Assembly (NCBI RefSeq): GCF_025154055.1
Contig: NZ_JAOALK010000054.1
Location: 1-40,452, forward strand
DNA from: Aquibacillus koreensis
GTDB lineage: Bacteria; Bacillota; Bacilli; Bacillales; Amphibacillaceae
Length of the DNA stretch: 40,452 nt
Direction: 5' to 3'
Shown here: positions 27,853 through 35,314 of the stretch, in pieces
How the letters are laid out: every line of letters begins with the position of its first letter
How positions within the stretch are numbered: the first letter of the stretch is position 1
The notes under the pieces: model-generated
Database searches by the model: none
Told to the model about the DNA's origin: nothing
Seen by the model: the letters and a program-made list of their open reading frames with translations, nothing else
Made by a program: the position numbers and the translations under genes

Positions 27853-27855
27853 AAC

Positions 27856-28488
27856 ATGGCTGAAATCACTACCTTTTTACTACTAGCGTTTGCTGTAAGT
27901 TTAGACAGTTTTATGGTTGCATTTACGTATGGATTAAGACAGATGATCTTGCCCATACGATCCATTATGATAATCGGAATCATTTCTTGCTTGACCTTTT
28001 ACCTGTCCATGTTAATTGGTAAATCAATTGCGTCCTTTCTATCACCTCATGTTGCAGAGGCGATTGGCGGATGTGTTCTGATTATTGTTGGTATATGGGT
28101 AATCATTCAGTTTTTTAGGACAGATAATTCAAAAAATGACCAACAACCAAAGGTCGTTAAATTCGAAATAAAATCGCTTGGAATTGTTATTCAGATATTA
28201 AAGAAACCAATGGTAGCGGATATAGACCAATCAGGGAAGATAACCGGAATAGAAGCATTCTTACTAGGGTTAGCTTTATCATTGGACTCTTTTGGAGCAG
28301 GAATTGGAGCCGCGATGTTAGGATTTGTCCCAATGCTAGCGGCATTAGGTATCGGGATTACTACTAGCTTATTTTTATTCATTGGACTGAAAATTGGCTA
28401 TTCGTTCTCATATTGGAAGTGGATGGAAAGATTAACGTTTATTCCAGGGGTTATTTTAATCGTTATAGGGATCATCAAAATGACATAA
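27856..28488 (+). CDS. ytaF: YtaF, MntP-related sporulation membrane protein
   Basis: A 210-residue membrane protein with six likely helices arranged as two repeats, each opening with a similar motif: FAVSLDSFMVAFTYGL near the N-terminus and LALSLDSFGAGIGAAM in the second half. This repeated LDSF pattern with an Asp in the membrane is characteristic of the MntP/YtaF family, which includes manganese exporters. YtaF is linked to sporulation in B. subtilis. The ATG at 27856 is preceded by GAGAAGGGG; an upstream in-frame TTG at 27835 is unlikely. Position between mutM and coaE matches B. subtilis. Confidence 0.9.
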   Translation: MAEITTFLLLAFAVSLDSFMVAFTYGLRQMILPIRSIMIIGIISCLTFYLSMLIGKSIASFLSPHVAEAIGGCVLIIVGIWVIIQFFRTDNSKNDQQPKVVKFEIKSLGIVIQILKKPMVADIDQSGKITGIEAFLLGLALSLDSFGAGIGAAMLGFVPMLAALGIGITTSLFLFIGLKIGYSFSYWKWMERLTFIPGVILIVIGIIKMT

Positions 28489-28509
28489 GTTGTAGAAAGT
28501 GTGATAGAT

Positions 28510-29106
28510 GTGGCAATAATCGGATTAACGGGAAGTATAGCAACTGGAAAAAGTACAGTAGCAAAAATGTTTAAAGCATATGATATTCCAGTCATTGATG
28601 CAGATTTGATCGCGCGGGAAGTGGTTGAACCAGGTGAAACCGCATTTGAGAATATTATTAAGGTCTTTGGAGAAGATTTAATTGATGTTAATCAACAGTT
28701 AAATCGAAAAAAATTAGGCCAAATTGTCTTTTCGGATAAGGAAAAATTAGAACAACTAAACCAAATTGTTCATCCAGCTATTAGGGAAAGGATGATCGAA
28801 AGGAAAAAAGAACTGCTTGAACAAGGAGCAACAACGATTGTATTTGATATACCACTCCTTTTTGAAAAGAACTTAACCTTTCTAGTTGAAAAAACTTTGG
28901 TGGTCTATGTGGATGAATCAATTCAATTAAAACGCTTAATGGATCGAGATCAATCTTCTGAAGAAGAAGCATTAAAAAGAATCCAATCACAAATACCCAC
29001 GAAAGAAAAGGCGAAAATGGCAGACGAAGTTATTGACAATAGCGGAACCATAGATGAGTCGCGACGACAATTGGAAGATATACTACGGAAATGGAACGTA
29101 ATTTAA
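28510..29106 (+). CDS. coaE: Dephospho-CoA kinase CoaE
   Basis: Catalyses the last step of coenzyme A synthesis, phosphorylating dephospho-CoA. The P-loop is GLTGSIATGKST, followed by the substrate segment VIDADLIAREVVEPG, HPAIRERM and DIPLLFEK, all typical. I prefer the GTG at 28510 (198 residues, first residues before IIGLTG as in homologues). The GTG at 28501 is also in frame and adds three residues; neither has a strong ribosome binding site. ytaF lies just upstream. In B. subtilis gapB and speD come next; gapB is missing here. Confidence 0.94.
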   Translation: MAIIGLTGSIATGKSTVAKMFKAYDIPVIDADLIAREVVEPGETAFENIIKVFGEDLIDVNQQLNRKKLGQIVFSDKEKLEQLNQIVHPAIRERMIERKKELLEQGATTIVFDIPLLFEKNLTFLVEKTLVVYVDESIQLKRLMDRDQSSEEEALKRIQSQIPTKEKAKMADEVIDNSGTIDESRRQLEDILRKWNVI

Positions 29107-29107
29107 C

Positions 29108-29149
29108 ATACAAAACTTTGGCTGATTAGCTGAAGTTTTGTATTTTTTT
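29108..29149 (+). terminator. coaE terminator
   Basis: ATACAAAACTT and AAGTTTTGTAT enclose a smaller GCT/AGC stem and run into TTTTTTT. Confidence 0.85.
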
Positions 29150-29180
29150 GCGCCATTAATTTCATCATGAACTATTTCAG

Positions 29181-29210
29181 ATTTTCTATAAACTTTGACG
29201 TAACAATCTA
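29181..29210 (+). repeat. Left inverted end of repeat element 2
   Basis: TATAAACTTTGACGTAAC (29187-29204) matches, with a few changes, the reverse complement of the right end of this element, TATAAAATGCGACGTAAC (29615-29632). The same sequence family bounds element 1. Confidence 0.55.
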
Positions 29211-29230
29211 TATTCAAATAGAAAGTAGTC

Positions 29231-29572
29231 ATGATGCCCGAAACGATGACGGAGGAGCTCGAAAAGGAATCAAATGCCGGTTATGATGCCCGAAATGATG
29301 GTGGAGGAGCTCAAAAGGGAATCAAATGTCGGTCATGATGCCCGAAATGATCGCGCGGGATCTCAAAAGGGAATCAAATGTCGGTCATGATGCCCGAAAT
29401 GATCGCGCGGGAGCTCAAAAGGGAATCAAATGCCGGTCATGATGCCCGAAATGATCGCGGGGGATCTCAAAAGGGAATCAAATGCCGGTTATGATGCCCG
29501 AAAGGATGACGGAGGAGCTCAAAAGGGAATCAAATGTCAGTTATGATGCCGGAAGATCTCGAAAAAGGAATC
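29231..29572 (+). repeat. 52-bp tandem array 2, six units and a truncated seventh
   Basis: Units start at 29231, 29283, 29335, 29387, 29439 and 29491, again with a period of exactly 52. A shortened seventh copy starts at 29543. Each opens ATGATGCCCGAA and contains GGAATCAAATG near its end. The three central units carry GATCGCG in the middle; the outer units carry GATGACGG or GATGGTGG there. The unit is not recognisably the same sequence as in array 1. There are no variable spacers and no coding signal. Confidence 0.9.
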
Positions 29573-29610
29573 TAAGCTAATTATAATCTGGGAGTTATCC
29601 TAGAATAGAC

Positions 29611-29643
29611 TAGCGTTACGTCGCATTTTATATCTAATGCGTC
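29611..29643 (-). repeat. Right inverted end of repeat element 2
   Basis: GTCGCATTTTATATCT (29620-29635) is the exact reverse complement of the 16-mer at 19430-19445. Preceding GTTAC and following AATGCGTC also recur, in modified form, at the right end of element 1. Confidence 0.65.
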
Positions 29644-29646
29644 ATA

Positions 29647-29667
29647 CCAATATCCAATATCCAATAT
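29647..29667. repeat. Three tandem copies of CCAATAT
   Basis: Three perfect copies of the heptamer CCAATAT directly right of element 2. Probably a simple slippage repeat. Confidence 0.7.
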
Positions 29668-29821
29668 CCTGTATGAAATATGAAACAAACGAAGAAGAAC
29701 AAACGTAGGAATAGTAAAAGCGTGTATGACACAGATCAATACGGATAAAGATATATGTATATACTATAATAAGTAATGGAACCTTATCCTTTAATGAAGT
29801 TCCTCTGTATATTAATGAGTT

Positions 29822-29854
29822 AAGGACTAGGTCCCAAGCCCATAGCTAGTCCTT
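29822..29854. other. Intergenic hairpin without T tract
   Basis: AAGGACTAG and CTAGTCCTT are perfectly complementary across a 15-base loop. There is no T tract on either strand. The rest of the 29668-29960 stretch is AT-rich and otherwise featureless to my eye. Confidence 0.45.
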
Positions 29855-29964
29855 GAAAACTTAAAAATCGATCTTGCCAAAACGGGGTAGAGCCTATATA
29901 TTTTTTTGCACCATTATAGGTGTACAAAATAAAAGTGTACATGTTATGCTTTTTTTATACTTTT

Positions 29965-30073
29965 AAATGCATGCGCAATTGAATGCTTAAAGGGTTAGGA
30001 CCTCTCTGGACTAACTTTCCCCCGTGGCAATTCATGCATGATTATTTGAAAGAGATATGTAAAAGGGGGAGTT
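29965..30073 (+). promoter_or_regulatory. Candidate structured leader of speD
   Basis: ATGCATG-CGC-AATTG (29967-29981) pairs with CAATTCATGCAT (30028-30039), leaving CGC as a bulge. Inside, GTTAG pairs with CTAAC across a loop containing CC/GG. The segment TTTCCCCC (30016-30023) can pair with GGGGGA of the speD ribosome binding site (30065-30070). The arrangement suggests alternative folds controlling translation. I do not recognise a known riboswitch class. Confidence 0.4.
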
Positions 30074-30078
30074 TTAAA

Positions 30079-30456
30079 ATGGATACAATGGGAAGACACG
30101 TCATTGCAGAGATGTGGGATTGTAATATAGATAAACTAAATGATATAGGATTAATTGAACAGATATTTGTAAATGCTGCATTAAAAGCTGGTGCAGAAGT
30201 TCGGGAAGTAGCATTTCATAAGTTCGCGCCTCATGGTGTGAGTGGTGTAGTCATTATTTCAGAATCACATTTGACGATCCACAGTTTTCCTGAACATGGT
30301 TATGCAAGTATCGATGTATATACTTGTGGTGATATCATTGACCCTAACGAGGCTACAGCATATATTGCTGAAGCTCTAGAATCTAAAACTTGTGAAAAGG
30401 TTGAAGTTCCTCGAGGAATGGCGCCAGTAAATGTTGATAAATTTAAGACATTATAA
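30079..30456 (+). CDS. speD: S-adenosylmethionine decarboxylase proenzyme SpeD
   Basis: Supplies decarboxylated SAM as aminopropyl donor for spermidine. This is the small bacterial class-1B form, 125 residues, that self-cleaves. The site is [18 protein letters not shown]: cleavage between E62 and S63 turns S63 into the pyruvoyl cofactor, with H68 and C83 as the other catalytic residues. I use the ATG at 30079, giving [13 protein letters not shown] as in B. subtilis, with AAAAGGGGGAG upstream. The frame stays open to an ATG at 29983, but that start has no ribosome binding site. A very strong terminator follows. Confidence 0.96.
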   Translation: MDTMGRHVIAEMWDCNIDKLNDIGLIEQIFVNAALKAGAEVREVAFHKFAPHGVSGVVIISESHLTIHSFPEHGYASIDVYTCGDIIDPNEATAYIAEALESKTCEKVEVPRGMAPVNVDKFKTL

Positions 30457-30457
30457 A

Positions 30458-30498
30458 TATGAAAAACCCTTGCTGGGAAACAGCAAGGGTTTTTCATA
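30458..30498. terminator. speD terminator, 18-bp stem
   Basis: TATGAAAAACCCTTGCTG and CAGCAAGGGTTTTTCATA form a perfect 18-bp stem with a GGAAA loop. The symmetric T and A tracts would allow termination on either strand. Confidence 0.85.
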
Positions 30499-30609
30499 TT
30501 TAGACAAGAATAACAGAATAAAAAAGGTTGTTTATCGTCTTACATGCGAAAACATGTTAAAATAAAGATAACTAATTATGGAATAATAATAAAATAATGA
30601 GGTGCATGT

Positions 30610-31005
30610 ATGTCTATTCGACAACAATTTGATAAGTTTTTTAATACGCATTCCGAAACAAAGGAAAATCACTGGGACCCAAAACTCCGAACACATTATT
30701 TTAAGACAACAAAAGAAAGAGGATTTCAAGCAGTGGAGGATTTCTTTAGACGTTCTTCAAAATATGAAATTGTTGGTATGTCCGAACAACATGGTGAAAT
30801 AAGTGTTAATTTCCTAGGAAGGCGTAAAGCTTTTGTCACAGCAACCATTATCATGGTTCAACCATTCCGAACAGCGATCGACCTTTCGATTACAACAGAA
30901 TCCATTGTTCCCTTTGATTTAGGATACAGTCATAAATTAATACCAAAAATTTATGATGATCTTAAAAAAGAGCTTGCTTACATAGGGACATCTTCAGAAA
31001 GATAA
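30610..31005 (+). CDS. Conserved cytosolic protein, unknown function
   Basis: A 131-residue soluble protein without membrane segments. It opens MSIRQQFDKFFNTHSETKEN, followed by HWDPKLRTHYFKTTKERGF. Later come FLGRRKAFVTATIIMVQPF and a hydrophilic helical tail. I do not recognise a named family or a catalytic motif; composition suggests a small alpha/beta fold. GAGGTG precedes the ATG with good spacing. It sits between the speD terminator and nrdR, 28 bases before the latter, so it may be transcribed with nrdR. Confidence 0.75.
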   Translation: MSIRQQFDKFFNTHSETKENHWDPKLRTHYFKTTKERGFQAVEDFFRRSSKYEIVGMSEQHGEISVNFLGRRKAFVTATIIMVQPFRTAIDLSITTESIVPFDLGYSHKLIPKIYDDLKKELAYIGTSSER

Positions 31006-31033
31006 AGGCTATAAATGATGGGACTGATTACAT

Positions 31034-31495
31034 ATGCGATGCCCAAATTGTCAATATAAAAGTACAAAAGTATTGGATTCAAGACCTATAGAAGAAGGTC
31101 GGTCCATTAGAAGAAGACGTGAGTGTGAAGACTGTTCCTTTAGGTTTACAACGTTTGAGCGACTTGAAGAAGTTCCCTTAATTGTAGTTAAAAAAGAAGG
31201 AACAAGAGAAGAATATAGCAGGGATAAATTAATCAGAGGATTAATTAAGGCTTGTGAAAAAAGACCAGTTGCATTAGAGCAGATTGAAGAAATTGCACTG
31301 GAAGTAGAAAAAGAATTGCGAAATCGTGGAACATCGGAGACGCAAAGTAAGGAAATAGGAGAAATGGTGATGGACCGATTGTCCTCAGTGGATGATGTTG
31401 CCTATGTTCGCTTTGCATCTGTATATAGACAATTTAAAGATATAAGTGTATTTTTAGATGAATTGAAAGATTTAATTAGAGCTGACAAAAAATAG
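31034..31495 (+). CDS. nrdR: Transcriptional repressor NrdR
   Basis: Represses ribonucleotide reductase genes in response to ATP/dATP. The 153-residue protein has the zinc ribbon with C3, C6, C31 and C34 (MRCPNC...CEDC), an adjacent arginine-rich SIRRRREC, and an ATP-cone domain (about 46-140) starting [20 protein letters not shown]. Length and motifs are fully typical. The ribosome binding site is weak (GGGAC region). It precedes dnaB-dnaI as in B. subtilis, linking nucleotide supply and replication initiation. No NrdR box was found nearby. Confidence 0.96.
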   Translation: MRCPNCQYKSTKVLDSRPIEEGRSIRRRRECEDCSFRFTTFERLEEVPLIVVKKEGTREEYSRDKLIRGLIKACEKRPVALEQIEEIALEVEKELRNRGTSETQSKEIGEMVMDRLSSVDDVAYVRFASVYRQFKDISVFLDELKDLIRADKK

Positions 31496-31503
31496 TTTGC
31501 CGA

Positions 31504-31526
31504 TGGGCCGAGTCGGCTCATTTTTT
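31504..31526 (+). terminator. nrdR terminator
   Basis: TGGGCCGA and TCGGCTCA pair with one wobble around a small loop and are followed by TTTTTT. Some read-through must reach dnaB if it lacks its own promoter. Confidence 0.75.
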
Positions 31527-31573
31527 CTTATATCGAAGTGTTTTCTCAATTTAGAGAGGAGTAGGAAATAAAA

Positions 31574-32935
31574 ATGAAACAGCAATATATTGGTAAACTT
31601 CTACCCATCGAAGGATACACGGTGGTTTATGAAGGTGACATCTCATCCACTTATTTCCACTCATTAACGCATTTGTACCAACCACTCATAGGTATTCAAG
31701 CGATTGCATTATACCAAACGCTATTGAATGAATCGCTTTGGAGTTCTGATTGGGATAATCCTCAAACACATCATGTGTTGATGACTTACCTTTCTTTACC
31801 ATTGGATCAGATCTATGAAGCTCGTTTAAAATTAGAAGCGATCGGTTTATTGGATACGTACCAGCAAGAATCGGAGCAAAATAAAGTATATGTGTACAAG
31901 CTATATGCGCCGTGTACACCAACCGAGTTTTTTAGTAATGATATGCTAACACAACTTTTATATCATGAATTAGGAAGTGACAAGTGTGATAAGCTTTATC
32001 AGGCGTTTAAACTACATTATCCTAGACAACATATTCTTGGTGATAAAGTATCGGCAAGCTTCCGGGAGGTTTTTACGTCTTATAGTTCAGAAGAAGATGT
32101 AAGTGTTGCGAAACCTAATACCGCGCCGAATGATGGACCAAATGTAGATATAGAGGCGGTTGATTACAATTTGATGTCCCAAATGTTAGAACAACGGATG
32201 CTTCCAGTCGAACAGATTTTAAGCCCTGTTAACAAAAAGCTCATTGCACAAATGTATGCTTTATATAATTTAACAAATCAGGATATAGAAAAAGCTTTGC
32301 TCTGGGCACTTAGTGATGAAAATAGTTTAATTACAGACGAGTTTAAGTCTGCATGTCTAGACCTATATCAAACAAGAAGAAAGCAGCAACCGAATGAAAA
32401 GGTTCTGGACCGCAAGACTTCTATAGACGGAAATGAAAGTAAAGCTAAAAAGCCAGTGACAAAAGAAGAGCAATTTATTGAAATGCTTGAAAAGATTTCA
32501 CCACGTCAATTATTAGAAGATTTATCGGGTGGTAATTACGCATCAACACAAGACCTTAAAATTGTTAGTGAAGTAATGAGTCAACAAAACTTGACTCCTG
32601 GAGTTATGAATGTTTTAATCCATTATGTTTTACTTAAAACCGATATGAAGTTAACGAAGTCATATCTTGAAAAAATCGCTAGTCATTGGGCTAGAAAAAA
32701 TGTTACAACAGTAAGACAGGCAATGACATTAGCAAAGTCAGAGCACAATAAATATCAACAGTGGGGGACTAGTAAACAGTCTTATTATAAAAAACCAACA
32801 AAGAAAGAAGTTATACCAGATTGGTTTAAAGATAGAAAGCAGACAAAGCAACCGGTGAAACAAGAAAAAGAAAAGCAATCAACTAGTAGTGACGTTGATA
32901 TTGATGAACTAATGAAGAAACTTAGAGATTCGTAA
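31574..32935 (+). CDS. dnaB: Replication initiation and membrane attachment protein DnaB
   Basis: The Firmicutes DnaB is a primosome protein that helps DnaI load the replicative helicase at oriC; it is not the helicase called DnaB in E. coli. The 453-residue protein begins with a winged-helix-like domain (about 1-110) and has DnaD-type helical domains (about 190-280 and 295-390), including KEEQFIEMLEKISPRQLLEDL and YLEKIASHWARKNVTTVRQA. It ends in a charged, probably flexible tail. GAGAGGAG lies upstream of the ATG. DnaI follows after 27 bases. Confidence 0.93.
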   Translation: MKQQYIGKLLPIEGYTVVYEGDISSTYFHSLTHLYQPLIGIQAIALYQTLLNESLWSSDWDNPQTHHVLMTYLSLPLDQIYEARLKLEAIGLLDTYQQESEQNKVYVYKLYAPCTPTEFFSNDMLTQLLYHELGSDKCDKLYQAFKLHYPRQHILGDKVSASFREVFTSYSSEEDVSVAKPNTAPNDGPNVDIEAVDYNLMSQMLEQRMLPVEQILSPVNKKLIAQMYALYNLTNQDIEKALLWALSDENSLITDEFKSACLDLYQTRRKQQPNEKVLDRKTSIDGNESKAKKPVTKEEQFIEMLEKISPRQLLEDLSGGNYASTQDLKIVSEVMSQQNLTPGVMNVLIHYVLLKTDMKLTKSYLEKIASHWARKNVTTVRQAMTLAKSEHNKYQQWGTSKQSYYKKPTKKEVIPDWFKDRKQTKQPVKQEKEKQSTSSDVDIDELMKKLRDS

Positions 32936-32962
32936 AAATAGTTATCGATAAGGATGATTTAA

Positions 32963-33892
32963 ATGGAACCCATTCAAGCTTCGTTGAAAAAATGGATGCG
33001 TGAGAATAAAAGTTTTCAAGATAATTTTAATCACATGAAAAGAGAGTTACTTAGTGATAGCGAAATAAGTCCTATTGTAGCGGAACACCCAGAGTTAGAT
33101 CTAGACCGTAATCTAATAAAATTGTATGAATATAAGACGCAATCAAAGAATTGTGAAGACTGTCCTTCACTTCAAGCATGTAAAAATATTTTACCAGGCT
33201 ATACGCCGCATTATCAGGTGCAAGGTAAAGATATCCATCTTACGTATGATAAATGTAGACAAAAATTACAACATGAAGAGCAGCAAAGTAAGCAAAAATT
33301 AGTAAACAGTTTGTATATGCCAAAGGATATATTAGAAGCGTCAATGGAAGGTTTAGATCATCATGTAGTAGAGCGGAGAAACGCTATTCAGGAAGTAGCT
33401 ACCTATTTGGAATCGCTTGGAACCAAGAAAGCGGAGAAAGGTCTGTATTTATATGGACCGTTTGGTGTGGGAAAGACCTATTTTCTGGGAGCAATTGCAA
33501 ATAAATTAGCGGACAGAAATATTTCCTCTACATTGATCTATATGCCAGAGTTTGTGAGAGAAATAAAATCGTCATTAAAGGACGACTCGCTTAATCAAAA
33601 AATAGATTATTTCAAAAAGGTGAAGGTTTTAATGCTTGATGACATAGGGGCCGAATCCATATCGTCTTGGTTTCGTGATGAAATACTAGGTTCCATTTTA
33701 CAATATCGTATGATGGAAAGATTGCCTGTATTTTTCAGCTCGAACTATAGTCTAGAACAATTAGAACAACATCTTGCTACTTCTAATCGCGGTGATACAG
33801 AAACGTTGAAGGCTGGCCGTATCATTGAGCGAATTAAACAAGTGAGTAAAGAAGTACCACTATTTGGCGATAATAGAAGAGATCAAAGTTAA
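32963..33892 (+). CDS. dnaI: Helicase loader DnaI
   Basis: AAA+ ATPase that loads the replicative helicase with DnaB and DnaD. The 309-residue protein has an N-terminal zinc-ligand-like set (C64, C67, H83, C98) in the helicase-binding domain. The ATPase domain shows Walker A GPFGVGKT (165-172) and Walker B VLMLDDIGAES, and a sensor motif lies around FFSSNYS. AAGGATGA precedes the ATG. It forms a two-gene unit with dnaB and ends at a strong terminator. Confidence 0.96.
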   Translation: MEPIQASLKKWMRENKSFQDNFNHMKRELLSDSEISPIVAEHPELDLDRNLIKLYEYKTQSKNCEDCPSLQACKNILPGYTPHYQVQGKDIHLTYDKCRQKLQHEEQQSKQKLVNSLYMPKDILEASMEGLDHHVVERRNAIQEVATYLESLGTKKAEKGLYLYGPFGVGKTYFLGAIANKLADRNISSTLIYMPEFVREIKSSLKDDSLNQKIDYFKKVKVLMLDDIGAESISSWFRDEILGSILQYRMMERLPVFFSSNYSLEQLEQHLATSNRGDTETLKAGRIIERIKQVSKEVPLFGDNRRDQS

Positions 33893-33894
33893 GG

Positions 33895-33929
33895 AAAGAA
33901 ACACCAATCTTAAACGGTGTTTCTTTTTT
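33895..33929 (+). terminator. dnaB-dnaI terminator
   Basis: AAAGAAACACC and GGTGTTTCTTT flank a ten-base loop and continue into TTTT. Confidence 0.85.
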
Positions 33930-34061
33930 GTATTTACAACAATTTTGATAGAGAAATCAATCTAGTACAAGTCTAGTAACGGTAATTTAACTAGACAATA
34001 CATTTTTTTCATCATTCACCCATATAATGTAACAGTTTGAGCGTGGTGAGGGTGATAAGTA

Positions 34062-34904
34062 TTGCTTGAGGTGTATTTTGAGAATAAGGATGAGGCAACT
34101 TATTTTTGTGAAAGGTTGGTTCAATATGACGGTAATTTGAAAGCTAATTGGCAAGCGGAACTAGAATTAGGAAACAAGATTAAAATTGAAGCGAAATATC
34201 ACAATGATATGGAACTGGAATGTGTTGCATCTGCAATGGCTGATGTGTTTATTTCAAAACGCGAATTAAACTGGATTACGCATATTATCAAACGAAAGTT
34301 CTATTTCACAAACAAAGTGGAAATTCAAAGAATCATCGACCTAAGTCAATCGATCATTTCAAATGAAGATGAAGATTTGGGTCATATTATGAGGAGCGGG
34401 AAACCAAGAGATATGCTGGTAACGCTTTTTGAGACCAACATGGATCAAGATCATCTTCACTTTGATTCCATTGTGCAATTTCGATTACATGCTTACCGAC
34501 AAGAATTGATCAATCTTGTAGGACTAGCCATTGATGAATTTAAGCGAGAAGAAGAGTATCAATCATTTATTCAATCATTAAGAGAGTATATTGCAAAAAA
34601 GGAAATTAAAAGTGAAGAAATTTATGTGGTACAAGGAGATAATTTCACTTTTTTTTACGAAGATGGAAGAAGGATAGTAGAAGATGACTTGAAGAAAATG
34701 ATTAGAAGTGAACCTTTATACATAGTAGGATTAGACGAGCATGAAATGAACTTGACTCCACTTATTGCAATGGCTCCCAGAAAAATAAAGGTGTACGGAG
34801 ATCATCCATCAGAGGCAAAAACAATGACCATCATAAATATTTTTCAGGAACGAGTAACATTTGAAGCCTATCAATCATTTCCTTTTCATGATCAGAAGGT
34901 TTAA
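34062..34904 (+). CDS. ytxC: Putative sporulation protein YtxC
   Basis: A 280-residue soluble protein matching B. subtilis YtxC (281) in size and position between dnaI and thrS. The N-terminal half is alpha/beta-like and the middle strongly helical, with HFDSIVQFRLHAYRQELINL (residues 138-157), the most family-like stretch, and a charged helix following. No catalytic motif is evident. The start is TTG at 34062, with AGGGTGAT upstream. A TATAAT lies at 34023-34028 without a good -35 box. Involvement in sporulation is known only by association. Confidence 0.88.
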   Translation: MLEVYFENKDEATYFCERLVQYDGNLKANWQAELELGNKIKIEAKYHNDMELECVASAMADVFISKRELNWITHIIKRKFYFTNKVEIQRIIDLSQSIISNEDEDLGHIMRSGKPRDMLVTLFETNMDQDHLHFDSIVQFRLHAYRQELINLVGLAIDEFKREEEYQSFIQSLREYIAKKEIKSEEIYVVQGDNFTFFYEDGRRIVEDDLKKMIRSEPLYIVGLDEHEMNLTPLIAMAPRKIKVYGDHPSEAKTMTIINIFQERVTFEAYQSFPFHDQKV

Positions 34905-34915
34905 TAAAGTGGTAC

Positions 34916-34944
34916 TTGATTTTTTAAGTTTGTCTCGCTATAAT
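34916..34944 (+). promoter_or_regulatory. Sigma-A promoter of thrS
   Basis: TTGATT (34916-34921) and TATAAT (34939-34944) are 17 bases apart, starting the T-box leader about seven bases later. Confidence 0.75.
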
Positions 34945-34950
34945 ACGATC

Positions 34951-35240
34951 ATACATTCATATAACATTCTAAAAGTATTGATGAGGACATGATTTTGTGA
35001 TTGGAGTTCTATAGAGAGAGAAGTACTTGCTGAAAGCTTCTTGTTCATCCGTCATAAGGTTACCACCTCTAAACTCTGTTTTCGAACGTTACTTTTAAGT
35101 AGATTACAGCGTTTCACCTACGTTACAGGTGCTATTGAGCCATATAATTATTTGTCTATGTTTATATGGAAATCTAGGGTGGAACCACGAGCTAAGCTCG
35201 TCCCTTTGCTGTAATAAGCAAGGGGATGGGCTTTTTATTA
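34951..35240 (+). ncRNA. T-box leader of thrS, threonine-specific
   Basis: This leader senses uncharged tRNA-Thr and controls read-through into thrS. The highly conserved T-box AGGGTGGAACCACG lies at 35176-35189. Upstream is a stem I region with TGATGAGGACATGA and AGAGAGAGAAGT. The segment GGTTACCACCTC contains ACC, a threonine codon, as the likely specifier. Downstream is the terminator: GCTCGTCCCTTTGCT pairs with AGCAAGGGGATGGGC and runs into CTTTTTATT (35196-35239). Confidence 0.92.
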
Positions 35241-35314
35241 TGGATCAATTCAATAGGAATGGTATACAACTATCGCATTAAAAAACAAGTACATAAACAA
35301 AAGGAGTGATTGTA

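Noticed and set aside
29983-30078. N-terminal extension of SpeD from the ATG at 29983
   Set aside because: It has no ribosome binding site, and the internal ATG at 30079 has a strong one and matches the family start.
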